This document shows positions 35,671-44,814 of a stretch of 64,000 nt of DNA, piece after piece. The DNA comes from UWMA-0277 sp965183885 (lineage in GTDB: Bacteria > Bacteroidota > Bacteroidia > Flavobacteriales > BACL11): NCBI GenBank assembly GCA_965183885.1, contig OZ238992.1, positions 434,001 through 498,000 of the forward strand, in the 5' to 3' direction. The translations under genes were made by a program, and so were the position numbers. Positions within the stretch are counted from its first letter, which is position 1. Every line of letters starts with the position of its first letter. The notes under the pieces are model-generated. The model had not been told where the DNA came from, did no database searches, and was given only the letters and a program-made list of their open reading frames with translations.

Positions 35671-36477
35671 ATGAAAACAATTAAATACACAATTTTACTA
35701 TTTGCAATCTCTTTATTTTCAATAAATAGTTTTGCACAATTGCCTGATGGTTCAATTGCACCCGATTTTACTCTTGTAGATGAAAACGGAACAACACACA
35801 ATTTATATTCTTTATTAAATGAAGGGAAAACTGTCTTCTTAGATCTATTTGCAGTTTGGTGCCCACCATGTTGGACATATAAGCAATCAGGTGCTTTAGA
35901 AGATTTATATATTCAGCATGGTCCTTCAAGTTATCCAGGAGTGAATGCAATTACTACTGATGATGTTATGGTTTTTGCAATTGAAGCAGATGGGAATGAT
36001 TGTTCTTGTTTAACAGGAGGAGCTTGTAATACTTCTACACAAGGTGATTGGCTTACAGGAACATCACACCCAACAATTTGCATGTCTTCTCCTTCAAATT
36101 CATCTAGTGATTTGTCTAGTGATTATCAAACTGGATTTTTCTGGCCTTATGTGTATATGATTTGTCCTGATAAAACAACTACTTTAATTGGACAAGCTGC
36201 TAATCCTTATAGTTTTGTAGGTAATTGTAACACTTCAACTTCAGTATCTGAAGCAGAAAATGTATTTTCAATTATTCCAAATCCATCTAATGATGTGATA
36301 TCAATAATTTTAAAAAATTCAGATAATGAAAAAATTGAAGTGGTAGATGTTTCCGGTAAACTTATTTATTCAGAAGTATTAAGTACAATTAAAACAAAAT
36401 TAGATGTTTCTGATTTCGTGAAAGGTGTTTACTTTATTAAAACAAATAATCAAATTACAAAATTTATTAAAAATTAA
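35671..36477 (+). CDS. Thioredoxin-fold (TlpA-like) T9SS cargo protein
   Basis: The start at MKTIKYTILLFAISLFSINSFAQ gives a signal peptide. A redoxin domain follows with DGSIAPDFTLVDENGTTHN and VFLDLFAVWCPPCWTYKQ; WCPPC is an active-site CxxC. Later Cys pairs (GNDCSCLTGGACNTS) are unusual. The C-terminus is a T9SS type A domain from IIPNPSNDVISIIL to GVYFIKTNNQITKF. It would act outside the cell or on its surface in thiol-disulfide chemistry. It is 4 bases upstream of the multicopper oxidase and most likely co-transcribed with it. Confidence 0.85.
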   Translation: MKTIKYTILLFAISLFSINSFAQLPDGSIAPDFTLVDENGTTHNLYSLLNEGKTVFLDLFAVWCPPCWTYKQSGALEDLYIQHGPSSYPGVNAITTDDVMVFAIEADGNDCSCLTGGACNTSTQGDWLTGTSHPTICMSSPSNSSSDLSSDYQTGFFWPYVYMICPDKTTTLIGQAANPYSFVGNCNTSTSVSEAENVFSIIPNPSNDVISIILKNSDNEKIEVVDVSGKLIYSEVLSTIKTKLDVSDFVKGVYFIKTNNQITKFIKN

Positions 36478-36481
36478 AACA

Positions 36482-38194
36482 ATGAAAAAAATATTATTAT
36501 CTGCAATGGTGTTGATTGCAACAAACAGTTTAACAGCACAAATTCAAAACCCTTTATTAATTCCTGCAACATTAACTGGGCCTACTTATAACCTAACAAT
36601 AGATTACGATTCTGTTATGATATTTCCAGGTATTTATACTCAATCAGCTGGAATAAACGGTCCTATTTTAGGTCCTGTAGTTATTATTGATAAAGGAGAT
36701 GTCGTAACCATAAATGTTGATAATCAATTAATGGATACAACAACTATGCATTGGCATGGAGTTCATTTACCATCAGTAATGGATGGAGGTCCTCATACCG
36801 TTATTCCTCCGTCAACTATCTGGAGTCCAACTTGGACGGGAATGGATAATGCTTCTACTATGTGGTTTCACCCTCATTTACACCATAAAACATACAAACA
36901 TATTATGATGGGAATTACAGGAATGATTATCAATAAAGATACAGATGAATCTGCTCTTGCTTTACCAAGAACCTATGGGGTAGATGATATACCTTTAGTA
37001 TTACAAACAAAAGTAATGGATGCAAATTATCAGTTTGATTTGGATATGGATAATAGAAATATGGATACACTATTTTTAGCCAATGCTACTAGAAACGCAT
37101 ATTTTGATGCTCCTGCTCAAATGGTAAGGATTAGATTGTTAAATGCTTCTCTTATGCGATCGTTTAATGTAGGGTTAAGTAATGGGGCTGATTTTTGGGT
37201 AATTGCATCTGATGGAGGATTACTTCCTACTCCTGTTCAAATGAATCAATTATTAATTTCTAATGCAGAAAGATATGAGATTTTGGTTGACTTATCTACC
37301 TTACAAGGGAGTTCGGTTGATTTAATGAATTTTGGAAGTAGTATTCCTGGTGGTGTGTACGGAACAGCACAATTTTCTACAATGGGACAAGTGCAACCAA
37401 TACAAGATTATGATAATAATCATTTAAATGGTGCTGATTTCACAATGTTAACTTTAAATGTGGGTGCTCCTACTACTAATGCTATAACTTCTGTGCCAAC
37501 TTCCTTAGTAACTGTAAATACTTGGAATCCAGCTAATGTTGATGTAAGCAGATCGTTTACTTTTTCTCCTGATGGTGGAATGGGAGGTCCTACTGGTTTA
37601 TCAGGTCCTTTCTTTATAAATAATAACCCGTTTGATATGGGAGTTGTTAATGAAGTAATTGACTTAGATAATACAGAGATTTGGACACTAACTAACCAAA
37701 CTATGATTGCTCATCCGTTTCATATACATGATATTCAGTTTAATATATTAGAAATTGATGGTGCTGCTCCACCTGCACATCAAGCGGGCTGGAAAGATGT
37801 AGTGTTAGTCCCTGGGCAAATGGGTTCTGTCAAATTCATTACCAAGTTTGAGGATTTTGCTGACCCTGTAATTCCATTTATGTACCACTGCCATATTATA
37901 GGGCATGAGGAAGAAGGAATGATGGGGCAATTTACGGTAGTAGATAACAGCTCAACAGCAGTAGAAACGATTGAAACAGAAACATTCTCAATCTATCCTA
38001 ATCCAGCAACTGATAACATTACTATTCAACTGAAATCGGTCAATCAAGAAGTTGCAATAATTGATATGAGTGCTAGAATAATGTTTAAAGGAAATCTTTC
38101 ACAGAAAAATTCAACTATTGATGTAAGTCAATTAAGTAATGGGATTTATTTTGTAAAGTTACAGAATGAGATATTAAAGTTTGTAAAAATGTAA
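36482..38194 (+). CDS. Multicopper oxidase with T9SS sorting domain
   Basis: About 570 residues from MKKILLSAMVLIATNSLTAQ (signal peptide). All copper-ligand motifs are present: MHWHGVHLPSVMDGGPH, MWFHPHLHH, AHPFHIHDIQF, and MYHCHIIGHEEEGMMG, which carries the Cys-His bridge between T1 and T2/T3 sites with an axial Met. Three cupredoxin domains as in CueO/laccases. The C-terminus has a T9SS domain (FSIYPNPATDNITIQL). Likely function is oxidation of Cu(I) or organic substrates at the cell surface. Surface export of an MCO by T9SS is less usual than periplasmic CueO. Confidence 0.93.
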   Translation: MKKILLSAMVLIATNSLTAQIQNPLLIPATLTGPTYNLTIDYDSVMIFPGIYTQSAGINGPILGPVVIIDKGDVVTINVDNQLMDTTTMHWHGVHLPSVMDGGPHTVIPPSTIWSPTWTGMDNASTMWFHPHLHHKTYKHIMMGITGMIINKDTDESALALPRTYGVDDIPLVLQTKVMDANYQFDLDMDNRNMDTLFLANATRNAYFDAPAQMVRIRLLNASLMRSFNVGLSNGADFWVIASDGGLLPTPVQMNQLLISNAERYEILVDLSTLQGSSVDLMNFGSSIPGGVYGTAQFSTMGQVQPIQDYDNNHLNGADFTMLTLNVGAPTTNAITSVPTSLVTVNTWNPANVDVSRSFTFSPDGGMGGPTGLSGPFFINNNPFDMGVVNEVIDLDNTEIWTLTNQTMIAHPFHIHDIQFNILEIDGAAPPAHQAGWKDVVLVPGQMGSVKFITKFEDFADPVIPFMYHCHIIGHEEEGMMGQFTVVDNSSTAVETIETETFSIYPNPATDNITIQLKSVNQEVAIIDMSARIMFKGNLSQKNSTIDVSQLSNGIYFVKLQNEILKFVKM

Positions 38195-38270
38195 TAGAGT
38201 ATAATGAACTTTAAAACTACATTATTTTCTTTCTGATTTCTCATATTACTTTGTCTCAAAGTTTGCAATT

Positions 38271-38306
38271 AAGTAGAATTCTTAATATTAGAATTCTACT
38301 TTTTTA
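38271..38306. terminator. Bidirectional terminator between convergent genes
   Basis: Perfect 12-base stem AAGTAGAATTCT/AGAATTCTACTT with a 7-base loop and a T run. It separates the multicopper oxidase from the convergent dihaem protein gene. Ahead of it, at 38202, an ATG with MNFKTTLFSF-stop looks like the eroded signal peptide of a lost gene. Confidence 0.8.
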
Positions 38307-38341
38307 GTTTTATAAGATTAAATTGATAACAACCATTTATA

Positions 38342-39358
38342 CTATGGCCTTAAATAAGAGTTTTGGATAAATTCGTTATCGGTTAAGGTAAGTAAAAAAG
38401 CAAGTAAATTATCTTTTTCATCCTGACTTAAGCCCAGTGGCAGTATTAAAGAACTCTTGTTTGAATGACTTTTACCTCCTGAATCATAATGTTCTATCAC
38501 TTGTTTTAAAGTTTTTATACTCCCATCATGCATGTAGGGAGCAGTAACTTCTATATTTCTTAAAGTTGGGACTTTGAATAAGGCAATATCATTAGAATCT
38601 TTACTAAATCGAAATCTACCAACATCCGCATAACTTGAATACAAGCCGTTATTTTCAAAACTATAGTTGGTGAAATTAAAACCATTATGACAAGATGAAC
38701 ATTTCAGTTTATCACTGAAAAATAGTTCCATGCCTTTCTTCTCTTGGGTATTTAATTTTTCTATTTTATTAATGTACTTATCGTATTTGCTATTTCCACT
38801 AATTAGTGTTCTTTCAAACAAGCTAATTGATCGAGTTATTACATAATAGTCAGGTGCTCTATTGTAAGCTTCCATAGCCATTTTCACATATGACGAATCT
38901 TTTTCAAGTAGTTTACCTATATCAACAATATTATGATTGAATTCATTTTCTTCTTGAATTGGAACCAAAACTTGCATTTCTAGTGTTGGGACTCCTCCTT
39001 CCCTTAGCAAATAAGGATGGTATGCCACATTGGCCAAACTAGGAGCATTTCTTTTTCCTGGTCTATTTTTTATTCCTGGGCTAAATGCTCTATTATCACT
39101 AAAGGCTAATTCAGGCAAATGACAACTGGCACAACTAATGGAAGAATCTAAAGATAAAATGTTGTCGTAGAATAATTTCTTTCCTAAATCCCATCTAGCT
39201 TGAGTAAATTCATTTCCTTCAGGATGATTTACTAAGGGAAAATGCGTGGGAATTTTTGTGATTGAATATTTTTCGTTTTCTAGTTTTATGAATACAGAAC
39301 AAGCACCAAGTACAACTAATATTATTAGGTAGTTTAAACTTAGTAGTATCTTCTTCAT
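38342..39358 (-). CDS. Dihaem cytochrome c peroxidase/MauG-family lipoprotein (MbnH-like), second copy
   Basis: A 338-residue protein. A lipoprotein signal (IILVVLGACSVF) is followed by two c-haem sites, ISCASCHLPELAFSD and LKCSSCHNGFNF, in the order and spacing of the CCP/MauG family. Other family blocks are RNAPSLANVAYHP and FKVPTLRNIEVTAPYMHDGS. MauG-type members use bis-Fe(IV) haem to modify a partner protein; plain peroxidases reduce H2O2. It is the last gene of a three-gene operon after the MbnP-like gene, so an MbnH-like role is favoured. Confidence 0.88.
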   Translation of the reverse strand: MKKILLSLNYLIILVVLGACSVFIKLENEKYSITKIPTHFPLVNHPEGNEFTQARWDLGKKLFYDNILSLDSSISCASCHLPELAFSDNRAFSPGIKNRPGKRNAPSLANVAYHPYLLREGGVPTLEMQVLVPIQEENEFNHNIVDIGKLLEKDSSYVKMAMEAYNRAPDYYVITRSISLFERTLISGNSKYDKYINKIEKLNTQEKKGMELFFSDKLKCSSCHNGFNFTNYSFENNGLYSSYADVGRFRFSKDSNDIALFKVPTLRNIEVTAPYMHDGSIKTLKQVIEHYDSGGKSHSNKSSLILPLGLSQDEKDNLLAFLLTLTDNEFIQNSYLRP

Positions 39359-39364
39359 TAAATC

Positions 39365-40489
39365 TTAAAAGGGGCTTGCATATCTTGGATCACTAGTCAT
39401 ATCAGTGTCTGTTAATGTTTTTAGAAAAGCCACTAAATCAGCTTTATCTTGAACAGTTAATAACAAGCCAGTTGCTCGTGTATTTTCCAGAGCAGGGTCG
39501 ATTGTGGATGAAGAAACTAAGCCCTCATTATAATGATTCACAACTTCCTCTAAGCTGCTAAAGCGACCATTATGCATGTATGGAGGTGTTAATTCAATAT
39601 TTCTTAAAGTAGGTACTTTAAATTTAGCTCTATCTAAAGGATTTAAAGTCACTTTCATTCTTCCATCATCCATAAAATCTGCATCAGCATCTAATCCATT
39701 GTTCATGTAAAGATCATTTTCAAAGTTATTTCCTGAATGACAATGCACACAATCTGCACCAGAAGTGGCTGGAAAAAATGGATTGTATTCTTCAAAAAAC
39801 AAATCTCTCCCTCTTTGCTCAGAAAGAGAAAGTACTAATTCTCCTCTTTCCGATTTATCATATTTACTATTCCATGATACAATAGAATTCATGAACTGTT
39901 CTAAAGCCAATGAGATTTTTAAACTATTAATTTGATTGTCTCCAAATGCTCTTTTAAATTGATCTAGGTATAGTTGTGAAGAGTTCAGTTTGGTTACAAC
40001 ATTTGCCAAAGTTTCTTTCATTTCTAATGAATCTTGTATTGGAAGAATCGCCTGATCTCTTAGTAAATGTGCTCTTCCATCCCAGAAAAATTCATTATTA
40101 TTCCAAAGCATATTAAAAGATGCCATTGCTTGTCTTCCTCCTTCTAAACCAAGAATTCCAGTAGAAAATCGTGCCGTATCTGAAAAACCATTTTCTTGAA
40201 CATGACAACCTGCACAAGCCAAAGTTCCATCTCCAGAAAGCTGCTTGTCATAAAATAACATTCTTCCTAATTCAACTCCCTGATTGGTTAATAGATTGTC
40301 CTCAGGAATAGAAGGTATTGGCAATGTACCGTGTTGTAAGTTATAAGGAGTGTCATCATAAAGTACTACTGGAGGAATATATTCAATCAATTCCTCATCT
40401 TTTTTACAAGCTTGAAAAACTAAAGAAATTGCAATTAGTAAAAATACAAATTGGAAAATACGATTAAACTTGAATGAAGTAAATGACAT
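39365..40489 (-). CDS. Dihaem cytochrome c peroxidase/MauG-family lipoprotein (MbnH-like), first copy
   Basis: A 374-residue lipoprotein (signal ending LVFQACKKDE). The two haem sites are LACAGCHVQENGFSD and ADCVHCHSGNNF. Family blocks MASFNMLWNNNEFFWDGRA and FKVPTLRNIELTPPYMHNGRF are present. It begins 3 bases after the MbnP-like gene stop and 6 bases before the second dihaem gene. In methanobactin systems the analogous MbnH oxidises a Trp of MbnP. The present pair of MbnH-like genes may act on one partner or in series; this is inference from gene order. Confidence 0.9.
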   Translation of the reverse strand: MSFTSFKFNRIFQFVFLLIAISLVFQACKKDEELIEYIPPVVLYDDTPYNLQHGTLPIPSIPEDNLLTNQGVELGRMLFYDKQLSGDGTLACAGCHVQENGFSDTARFSTGILGLEGGRQAMASFNMLWNNNEFFWDGRAHLLRDQAILPIQDSLEMKETLANVVTKLNSSQLYLDQFKRAFGDNQINSLKISLALEQFMNSIVSWNSKYDKSERGELVLSLSEQRGRDLFFEEYNPFFPATSGADCVHCHSGNNFENDLYMNNGLDADADFMDDGRMKVTLNPLDRAKFKVPTLRNIELTPPYMHNGRFSSLEEVVNHYNEGLVSSSTIDPALENTRATGLLLTVQDKADLVAFLKTLTDTDMTSDPRYASPF

Positions 40490-40492
40490 TGT

Positions 40493-41467
40493 TTAGTTTG
40501 TTACAATTAATTTTTTGGTGTTTGATACTTCTCCATTAATTGATTTTAAGTTAACAAAGTATACTCCTTTTTCCAATCCTTTAAAAATAAATTGATTTGA
40601 GTTATCTAGTTGTTGAATAGTAATTACTCTTCCACTTAAATCCACAATTTCAATAGTTGGATTAATTAAGTCCCCATCATATGTAAAAGTGAGGGCTTCT
40701 CCATTTCGCTTAGGGTTTGGATACATTTTAAAATGATTATCATCCTTTTCAATTTCAACACCAGCAACAATAGCTTCTGTTGCAGTAAAAACATTATCTC
40801 TAAAGTTTTTTAACATGTCTGCTGCTTCATTTACCTCACCATGTGAAATAATACCTGAAGCTACGCTAATATTTTTAATTGCTTGTTCATAATCTGCATT
40901 CAGTTCTACCACTAATCCATTTGCATCACTTGTACCTGCAGTTAAGATAGTTTGACTAAAATAGTTTACATCTCCTAATCCGTGTAATTCAAAAACTTGA
41001 TTTGGAGTAGTGGTTCCGGCCATACCTTGCATGGCAACAAAACGATAACCAGCAGCCCAACCCCAATGCATTGATGGTGATTTAGGGGCTAAAGGATTAG
41101 ATGCGGCAAGTAAAGAAGGATCATTATGATTTTCAGGCAATTCTACTCCAATACTAAAAGAAATACTTTCTATTGCTGTAATGTTATAATTTCCTAGCAA
41201 TTCATTTACTGGGGTAGATGCGTTTGCTAATATCCAAGTATCGGAAATATTCGTTACTGCACCTCCATCATGAGTAATGGATATAGAAGAAATATAATAT
41301 TCCATTCTATTTACATCAAAATTATGAAAAAGATTATTCGAAACGGTTGTGTTAAACGCAAATGGTGAAGTTCCAAGTAAATGATTGATTTTGAGATATA
41401 CATCTGATTGACTAAATGCAGAAAAAGAGAACATTAGAGCAAATACTACTGATAAGATATTTTTCAT
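40493..41467 (-). CDS. MbnP-like copper-binding protein with T9SS sorting domain
   Basis: A 324-residue protein with a signal peptide (ILSVVFALMFSFSAFSQ). The MbnP family core shows VYLKINHLLGTSPFAFN, VNRMEYYISSISIT and the characteristic MHWGWAAGYRFVAMQG with two Trp near a conserved His/Met, then VFELHGLG. The C-terminus is a T9SS domain from FKMYPNPKRNGEALTF to GVYFVNLKSINGE. MbnP family proteins bind copper after a Trp is oxidised by the dihaem partner. It is the first gene of the operon with two dihaem proteins, the classic MbnP-MbnH neighbourhood. Confidence 0.88.
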   Translation of the reverse strand: MKNILSVVFALMFSFSAFSQSDVYLKINHLLGTSPFAFNTTVSNNLFHNFDVNRMEYYISSISITHDGGAVTNISDTWILANASTPVNELLGNYNITAIESISFSIGVELPENHNDPSLLAASNPLAPKSPSMHWGWAAGYRFVAMQGMAGTTTPNQVFELHGLGDVNYFSQTILTAGTSDANGLVVELNADYEQAIKNISVASGIISHGEVNEAADMLKNFRDNVFTATEAIVAGVEIEKDDNHFKMYPNPKRNGEALTFTYDGDLINPTIEIVDLSGRVITIQQLDNSNQFIFKGLEKGVYFVNLKSINGEVSNTKKLIVTN

Positions 41468-41527
41468 AATTTAATTTTTACGCAAATATAAATAAAAATT
41501 ATTAAATTTGTACAAAAATAATTAAAA
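41468..41527. promoter_or_regulatory. Divergent promoter region of the copper cluster
   Basis: A 60-base AT-rich interval between the divergent MbnP-like and c-haem anchor genes. On the plus strand TAAATTTG near 41500 fits the -7 consensus ahead of the 41528 start. The minus-strand promoter is not distinct. Confidence 0.45.
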
Positions 41528-42286
41528 ATGAAAAAATATTTACTACTTATCCCTATCACTGTTGCAATCTCAATTTTCTTTTACCCAACAACTTCTATCT
41601 CTAATGCAATAGGATCACCAGGAGGAAAAACTAATTCTGCAATGGATGGACAAAACTGCACAGGCTGTCATTCAGGAACCATTAACTCCGGAATTGGAAC
41701 TGCTACAATTACAACAACTATTCCTGCCTCAGGATATAGCATAGACAGCACTTATACCATAACATTAACAGGAATAAAAGCAGGATGTTCAAAATTTGGA
41801 TTTGAATTAACTGCTGAAAGTGGAAATAATAAAACAGGTAGCCTTATGATTACTGATAATACAACTAAATTAGTAAATAGCAATAATGCGGTTACTCATA
41901 AATCGTCAGGAACTAGTGGAAGTTCAACTAAGAGTTGGTCAATGGATTGGACTGCTGCTGCAAACAGCAATGGAAATACAACATTTTATGCAGCTCTAAT
42001 GTTCACAAATGCTAATGGAAACAATAATGGGGATAATGTATTTACAACTTCTCTTTCTGTAAATGAAGAAATAGTTAGTGCTATCAATAATTTATCTGTA
42101 AAAAATGATTTTACTTTTAATACAGTAACCAAAACAATTGAAACACAAAAAACTGTGGATATATATGATATTAGCGGAAAACTCGTTTTAACAATAAATA
42201 GTAATTCAATAAATATATCTTATTTAAAACCTGGAATTTACATTCTTAAATCAGCCGAAAAAACACAAAAAATTATATTGAATTAA
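41528..42286 (+). CDS. Choice-of-anchor V-type exported protein with one c-haem motif and T9SS domain
   Basis: A 252-residue protein. After a signal peptide it reads NAIGSPGGKTNSAMDGQNCTGCHSGT; CTGCH is one c-type haem-binding motif. The beta-sandwich domain (YTITLTGIKAGCSKFGFELTAES, FYAALMFTNANGNNNGD) is of the choice-of-anchor V/Reeler-like kind. The T9SS ending is degenerate (KTVDIYDISGKLVLT, LKPGIYILKSAEKT). It may be a surface electron-transfer protein next to the dihaem genes. Haem attachment is inferred from the motif and cannot be seen. Confidence 0.82.
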   Translation: MKKYLLLIPITVAISIFFYPTTSISNAIGSPGGKTNSAMDGQNCTGCHSGTINSGIGTATITTTIPASGYSIDSTYTITLTGIKAGCSKFGFELTAESGNNKTGSLMITDNTTKLVNSNNAVTHKSSGTSGSSTKSWSMDWTAAANSNGNTTFYAALMFTNANGNNNGDNVFTTSLSVNEEIVSAINNLSVKNDFTFNTVTKTIETQKTVDIYDISGKLVLTINSNSINISYLKPGIYILKSAEKTQKIILN

Positions 42287-42316
42287 TTTATAAAAACAAA
42301 TAACAAAACAACTAAA

Positions 42317-44329
42317 ATGTATAAAATAATATTTACAATCGGAATGGCAATAGTTTCGGTGTTTGCTTTTGCGCAATGCCCAACAGGGCAAACTGAAGTC
42401 ACCATTGATATAGGGACAGATAATTGGGGAGAAGAAGTTTATTGGGAATTAGCTCCAACAGGAAGTGCATGCGGAAGTGTTGCAACAATTTTTAGCGGAG
42501 GAAATACTGGAGTCGGATGTAATGCAGTAAATAATACTTCAGGAGGATATGCTGATAATACTGTAATTTATGAAGGTCCTTGGTGTTTAACAGATGGCGC
42601 TACTTATGATATTATTTCCAGAGACGGCTATGGTGATGGAGGAGCACAATATGTAGTTAATATTGCAACTTTCCCCTTGTATACTTTTTCTGCATCATCT
42701 TCAAATGAAACATTTTCATTTACTGTAAATACTCCACCTTCTATTGATGGAGCAATGTTAAACTTTGAGACTCCTGCTTATGTTTTTATTGGTAATATTG
42801 ATTTAGTAGGTAAAATCAAAAATTTGGGCTCTACTACTATTAATTCTATGGATGTAAATTACACAATTAATGGTGGGACTACTGTTACTCAAAATTTATC
42901 AGGAATAAATGTTTTGCCTTTTACTACTTATAAATATACTCATCCAACTATTTGGAGCCCTACTAATACAGGTGCTTATACTGTAGATTTATGGATTTCC
43001 AATATTAATGCTCAAGGAGTAGATGCAGTTCCTTCTAATGATAATTTGATAAAAATAATAAATGTAAAAGATCCTATCCCAAATATTATCCCATCTTATA
43101 CTTCAGTTAATAATACATTCATTTATGAAGTAATTGCAAATTCTAGTAATCAAATTAATGAGCCTAGAGATTTAGATTTTCATCCTAACGGAGATTTATG
43201 GATTACAAATACAGGAACTGAAAACTCAGGAGGTAGTACGGTAAAAGTGACAAATCCTGCAATGACTTCTCAAAACTCACTTTGGGAGCAAGATGGAAAT
43301 GCATGGCACTTTATGTCTTTACCTTCAGGTATAGCATTTAGTGATAATGGAAATTTTGCAACTTCAACTTCTGTTTTAGATGCCAATCATGGTGGGAATA
43401 CTTTTACAGGGCCTTCTTTATGGTCCTCCGATCCATTAATTTATGCGAAACCTTCTGGTGGTAATGGTTCTCATTTAGACATGTTACATGCAAGCCCATA
43501 CTCAATGGGAATTGCTTCTGAAAAAGATAATGTTTTTTGGGTATATGATGATTATAATAATGATGTAGTGCGATATGATTTTGCTGAAGATCATGGACCA
43601 GGAAATTCTGATCATGATGACGCTAAAATAAGAAGATTTCAAGGTATGGGTCTTAGTGCGATTAACCATACTATTGTAAATCATTTAAAATTAGATGCTG
43701 ACAAAAAATGGTTGTATTTTGTAGATGGAGGAAATCAAAGAATATTACGATTAGATATTACAACTGGAACAACAAACGGAGCGCCTTCATGGGGTCCTCA
43801 AGAGACTCTAGCAGAATATCAAAAGATGACTGGTTTTACCTGGGAGGAAGTAGTGACAACAGGTTTAGTTCAGCCAGCAGGAATTGATATTATTGATAAT
43901 AGGTTAGTGCTTACTGACCATAGTAATGGTGATATTGTTTTTTATGATGTGAGTACTATCCCTGCTATGGAAATTGGTAGAATACAAACCAATGAGCCAG
44001 GAATTATGGGTGCTGTAATAGGTCCTAATGGAAAGCTTTGGTATGCTAATGCAACTTTAAATAAGGTTGTGAAAATTGAGCCTTCAACTATTATTTTAGC
44101 TATTGAAGAAAATCAATTGGTTTTAAGTGGAAACCGTATCTATCCTAATCCAGTTTTAAACACCTTACATTTTACTTCAACAGCTAATTTTGTGGAAATA
44201 TTTGATTTGAATGGGAAATTAATTTTAGCAGTAAACAATAATACAAATGCTATTGACGTTAGTATGTTGAGTAAAGGAGTTTACTTTATTGATGTAGATG
44301 GAGTTAAATCTAAATTTATAAAATATTAA
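42317..44329 (+). CDS. Large T9SS-exported beta-propeller protein
   Basis: A 670-residue protein: signal peptide ending FAFAQ, an N-terminal Cys-containing domain (CPTGQTEVTIDIGTDNWGEE), a CARDB-like Ig segment (LVGKIKNLGSTTINSMDVNYTI), then an NHL/SMP-30-type propeller (PRDLDFHPNGDLWITNTG, VQPAGIDIIDNRLVLTDHSNGD, GAVIGPNGKLWYANATLNKV). A T9SS domain (RIYPNPVLNTLHFTST) ends it. No catalytic residues identified. It lies 30 bases after the c-haem anchor gene and 1 base before the Cys-rich gene, hence the same operon. Confidence 0.82.
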   Translation: MYKIIFTIGMAIVSVFAFAQCPTGQTEVTIDIGTDNWGEEVYWELAPTGSACGSVATIFSGGNTGVGCNAVNNTSGGYADNTVIYEGPWCLTDGATYDIISRDGYGDGGAQYVVNIATFPLYTFSASSSNETFSFTVNTPPSIDGAMLNFETPAYVFIGNIDLVGKIKNLGSTTINSMDVNYTINGGTTVTQNLSGINVLPFTTYKYTHPTIWSPTNTGAYTVDLWISNINAQGVDAVPSNDNLIKIINVKDPIPNIIPSYTSVNNTFIYEVIANSSNQINEPRDLDFHPNGDLWITNTGTENSGGSTVKVTNPAMTSQNSLWEQDGNAWHFMSLPSGIAFSDNGNFATSTSVLDANHGGNTFTGPSLWSSDPLIYAKPSGGNGSHLDMLHASPYSMGIASEKDNVFWVYDDYNNDVVRYDFAEDHGPGNSDHDDAKIRRFQGMGLSAINHTIVNHLKLDADKKWLYFVDGGNQRILRLDITTGTTNGAPSWGPQETLAEYQKMTGFTWEEVVTTGLVQPAGIDIIDNRLVLTDHSNGDIVFYDVSTIPAMEIGRIQTNEPGIMGAVIGPNGKLWYANATLNKVVKIEPSTIILAIEENQLVLSGNRIYPNPVLNTLHFTSTANFVEIFDLNGKLILAVNNNTNAIDVSMLSKGVYFIDVDGVKSKFIKY

Positions 44330-44330
44330 C

Positions 44331-44768
44331 ATGAAGTTGAAGGAAATATTTAAGGTTGTTTCGTCTATTGTAATGGCAGTATTTATACTGTCTCTTTCAA
44401 TGGGAATGGATATTTCAAAAATGAAATGTGATGAAAATGGAAGTGTCTATTTAGGGAGTGAAGTACCTTCTTGTAGTGTGGAAAATGTAGAGAAAGTAAC
44501 TTGTTGTATGATTGAGGTTGGAAAATCATGTTGCCCTGAAATGAATGATAATGCTTGTGCAAGTGAAACTCAAAATATTCATTTTGATTTTGAGACTTTA
44601 TTAACTGCTTTTGAACTTGATTTTTCAAGTGTCAATAGCTTGCTTTATACCTTAATTCCTTATGATAAATCATCTGATTTTACAAAGGTAATCAACAACT
44701 TTAGTGGCATACCTCCACCTAAACTTCATAAACCCGTTTTAGCTAAAATACAGTCATTCTTATTGTAA
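44331..44768 (+). CDS. Small Cys-rich protein (HYC_CC_PP-like) preceding a TonB receptor
   Basis: A 145-residue protein with an N-terminal hydrophobic segment (VVSSIVMAVFILSLSMG) and Cys clusters: VTCCMIEVGKSCCPEMNDNAC. A proline motif IPPPKLHKP is near its end. This is the layout of the HYC_CC_PP family that commonly sits just before metal-related TonB receptors in Bacteroidota; the first HYC motif is changed here. Cys clusters with a Met-rich start suggest copper binding, which is inferred. It begins 1 base after the propeller gene. Confidence 0.7.
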   Translation: MKLKEIFKVVSSIVMAVFILSLSMGMDISKMKCDENGSVYLGSEVPSCSVENVEKVTCCMIEVGKSCCPEMNDNACASETQNIHFDFETLLTAFELDFSSVNSLLYTLIPYDKSSDFTKVINNFSGIPPPKLHKPVLAKIQSFLL

Positions 44769-44814
44769 GATTTTATTCAATTTTTAACTGAATAATAATC
44801 TTAAAATTAAAGAA

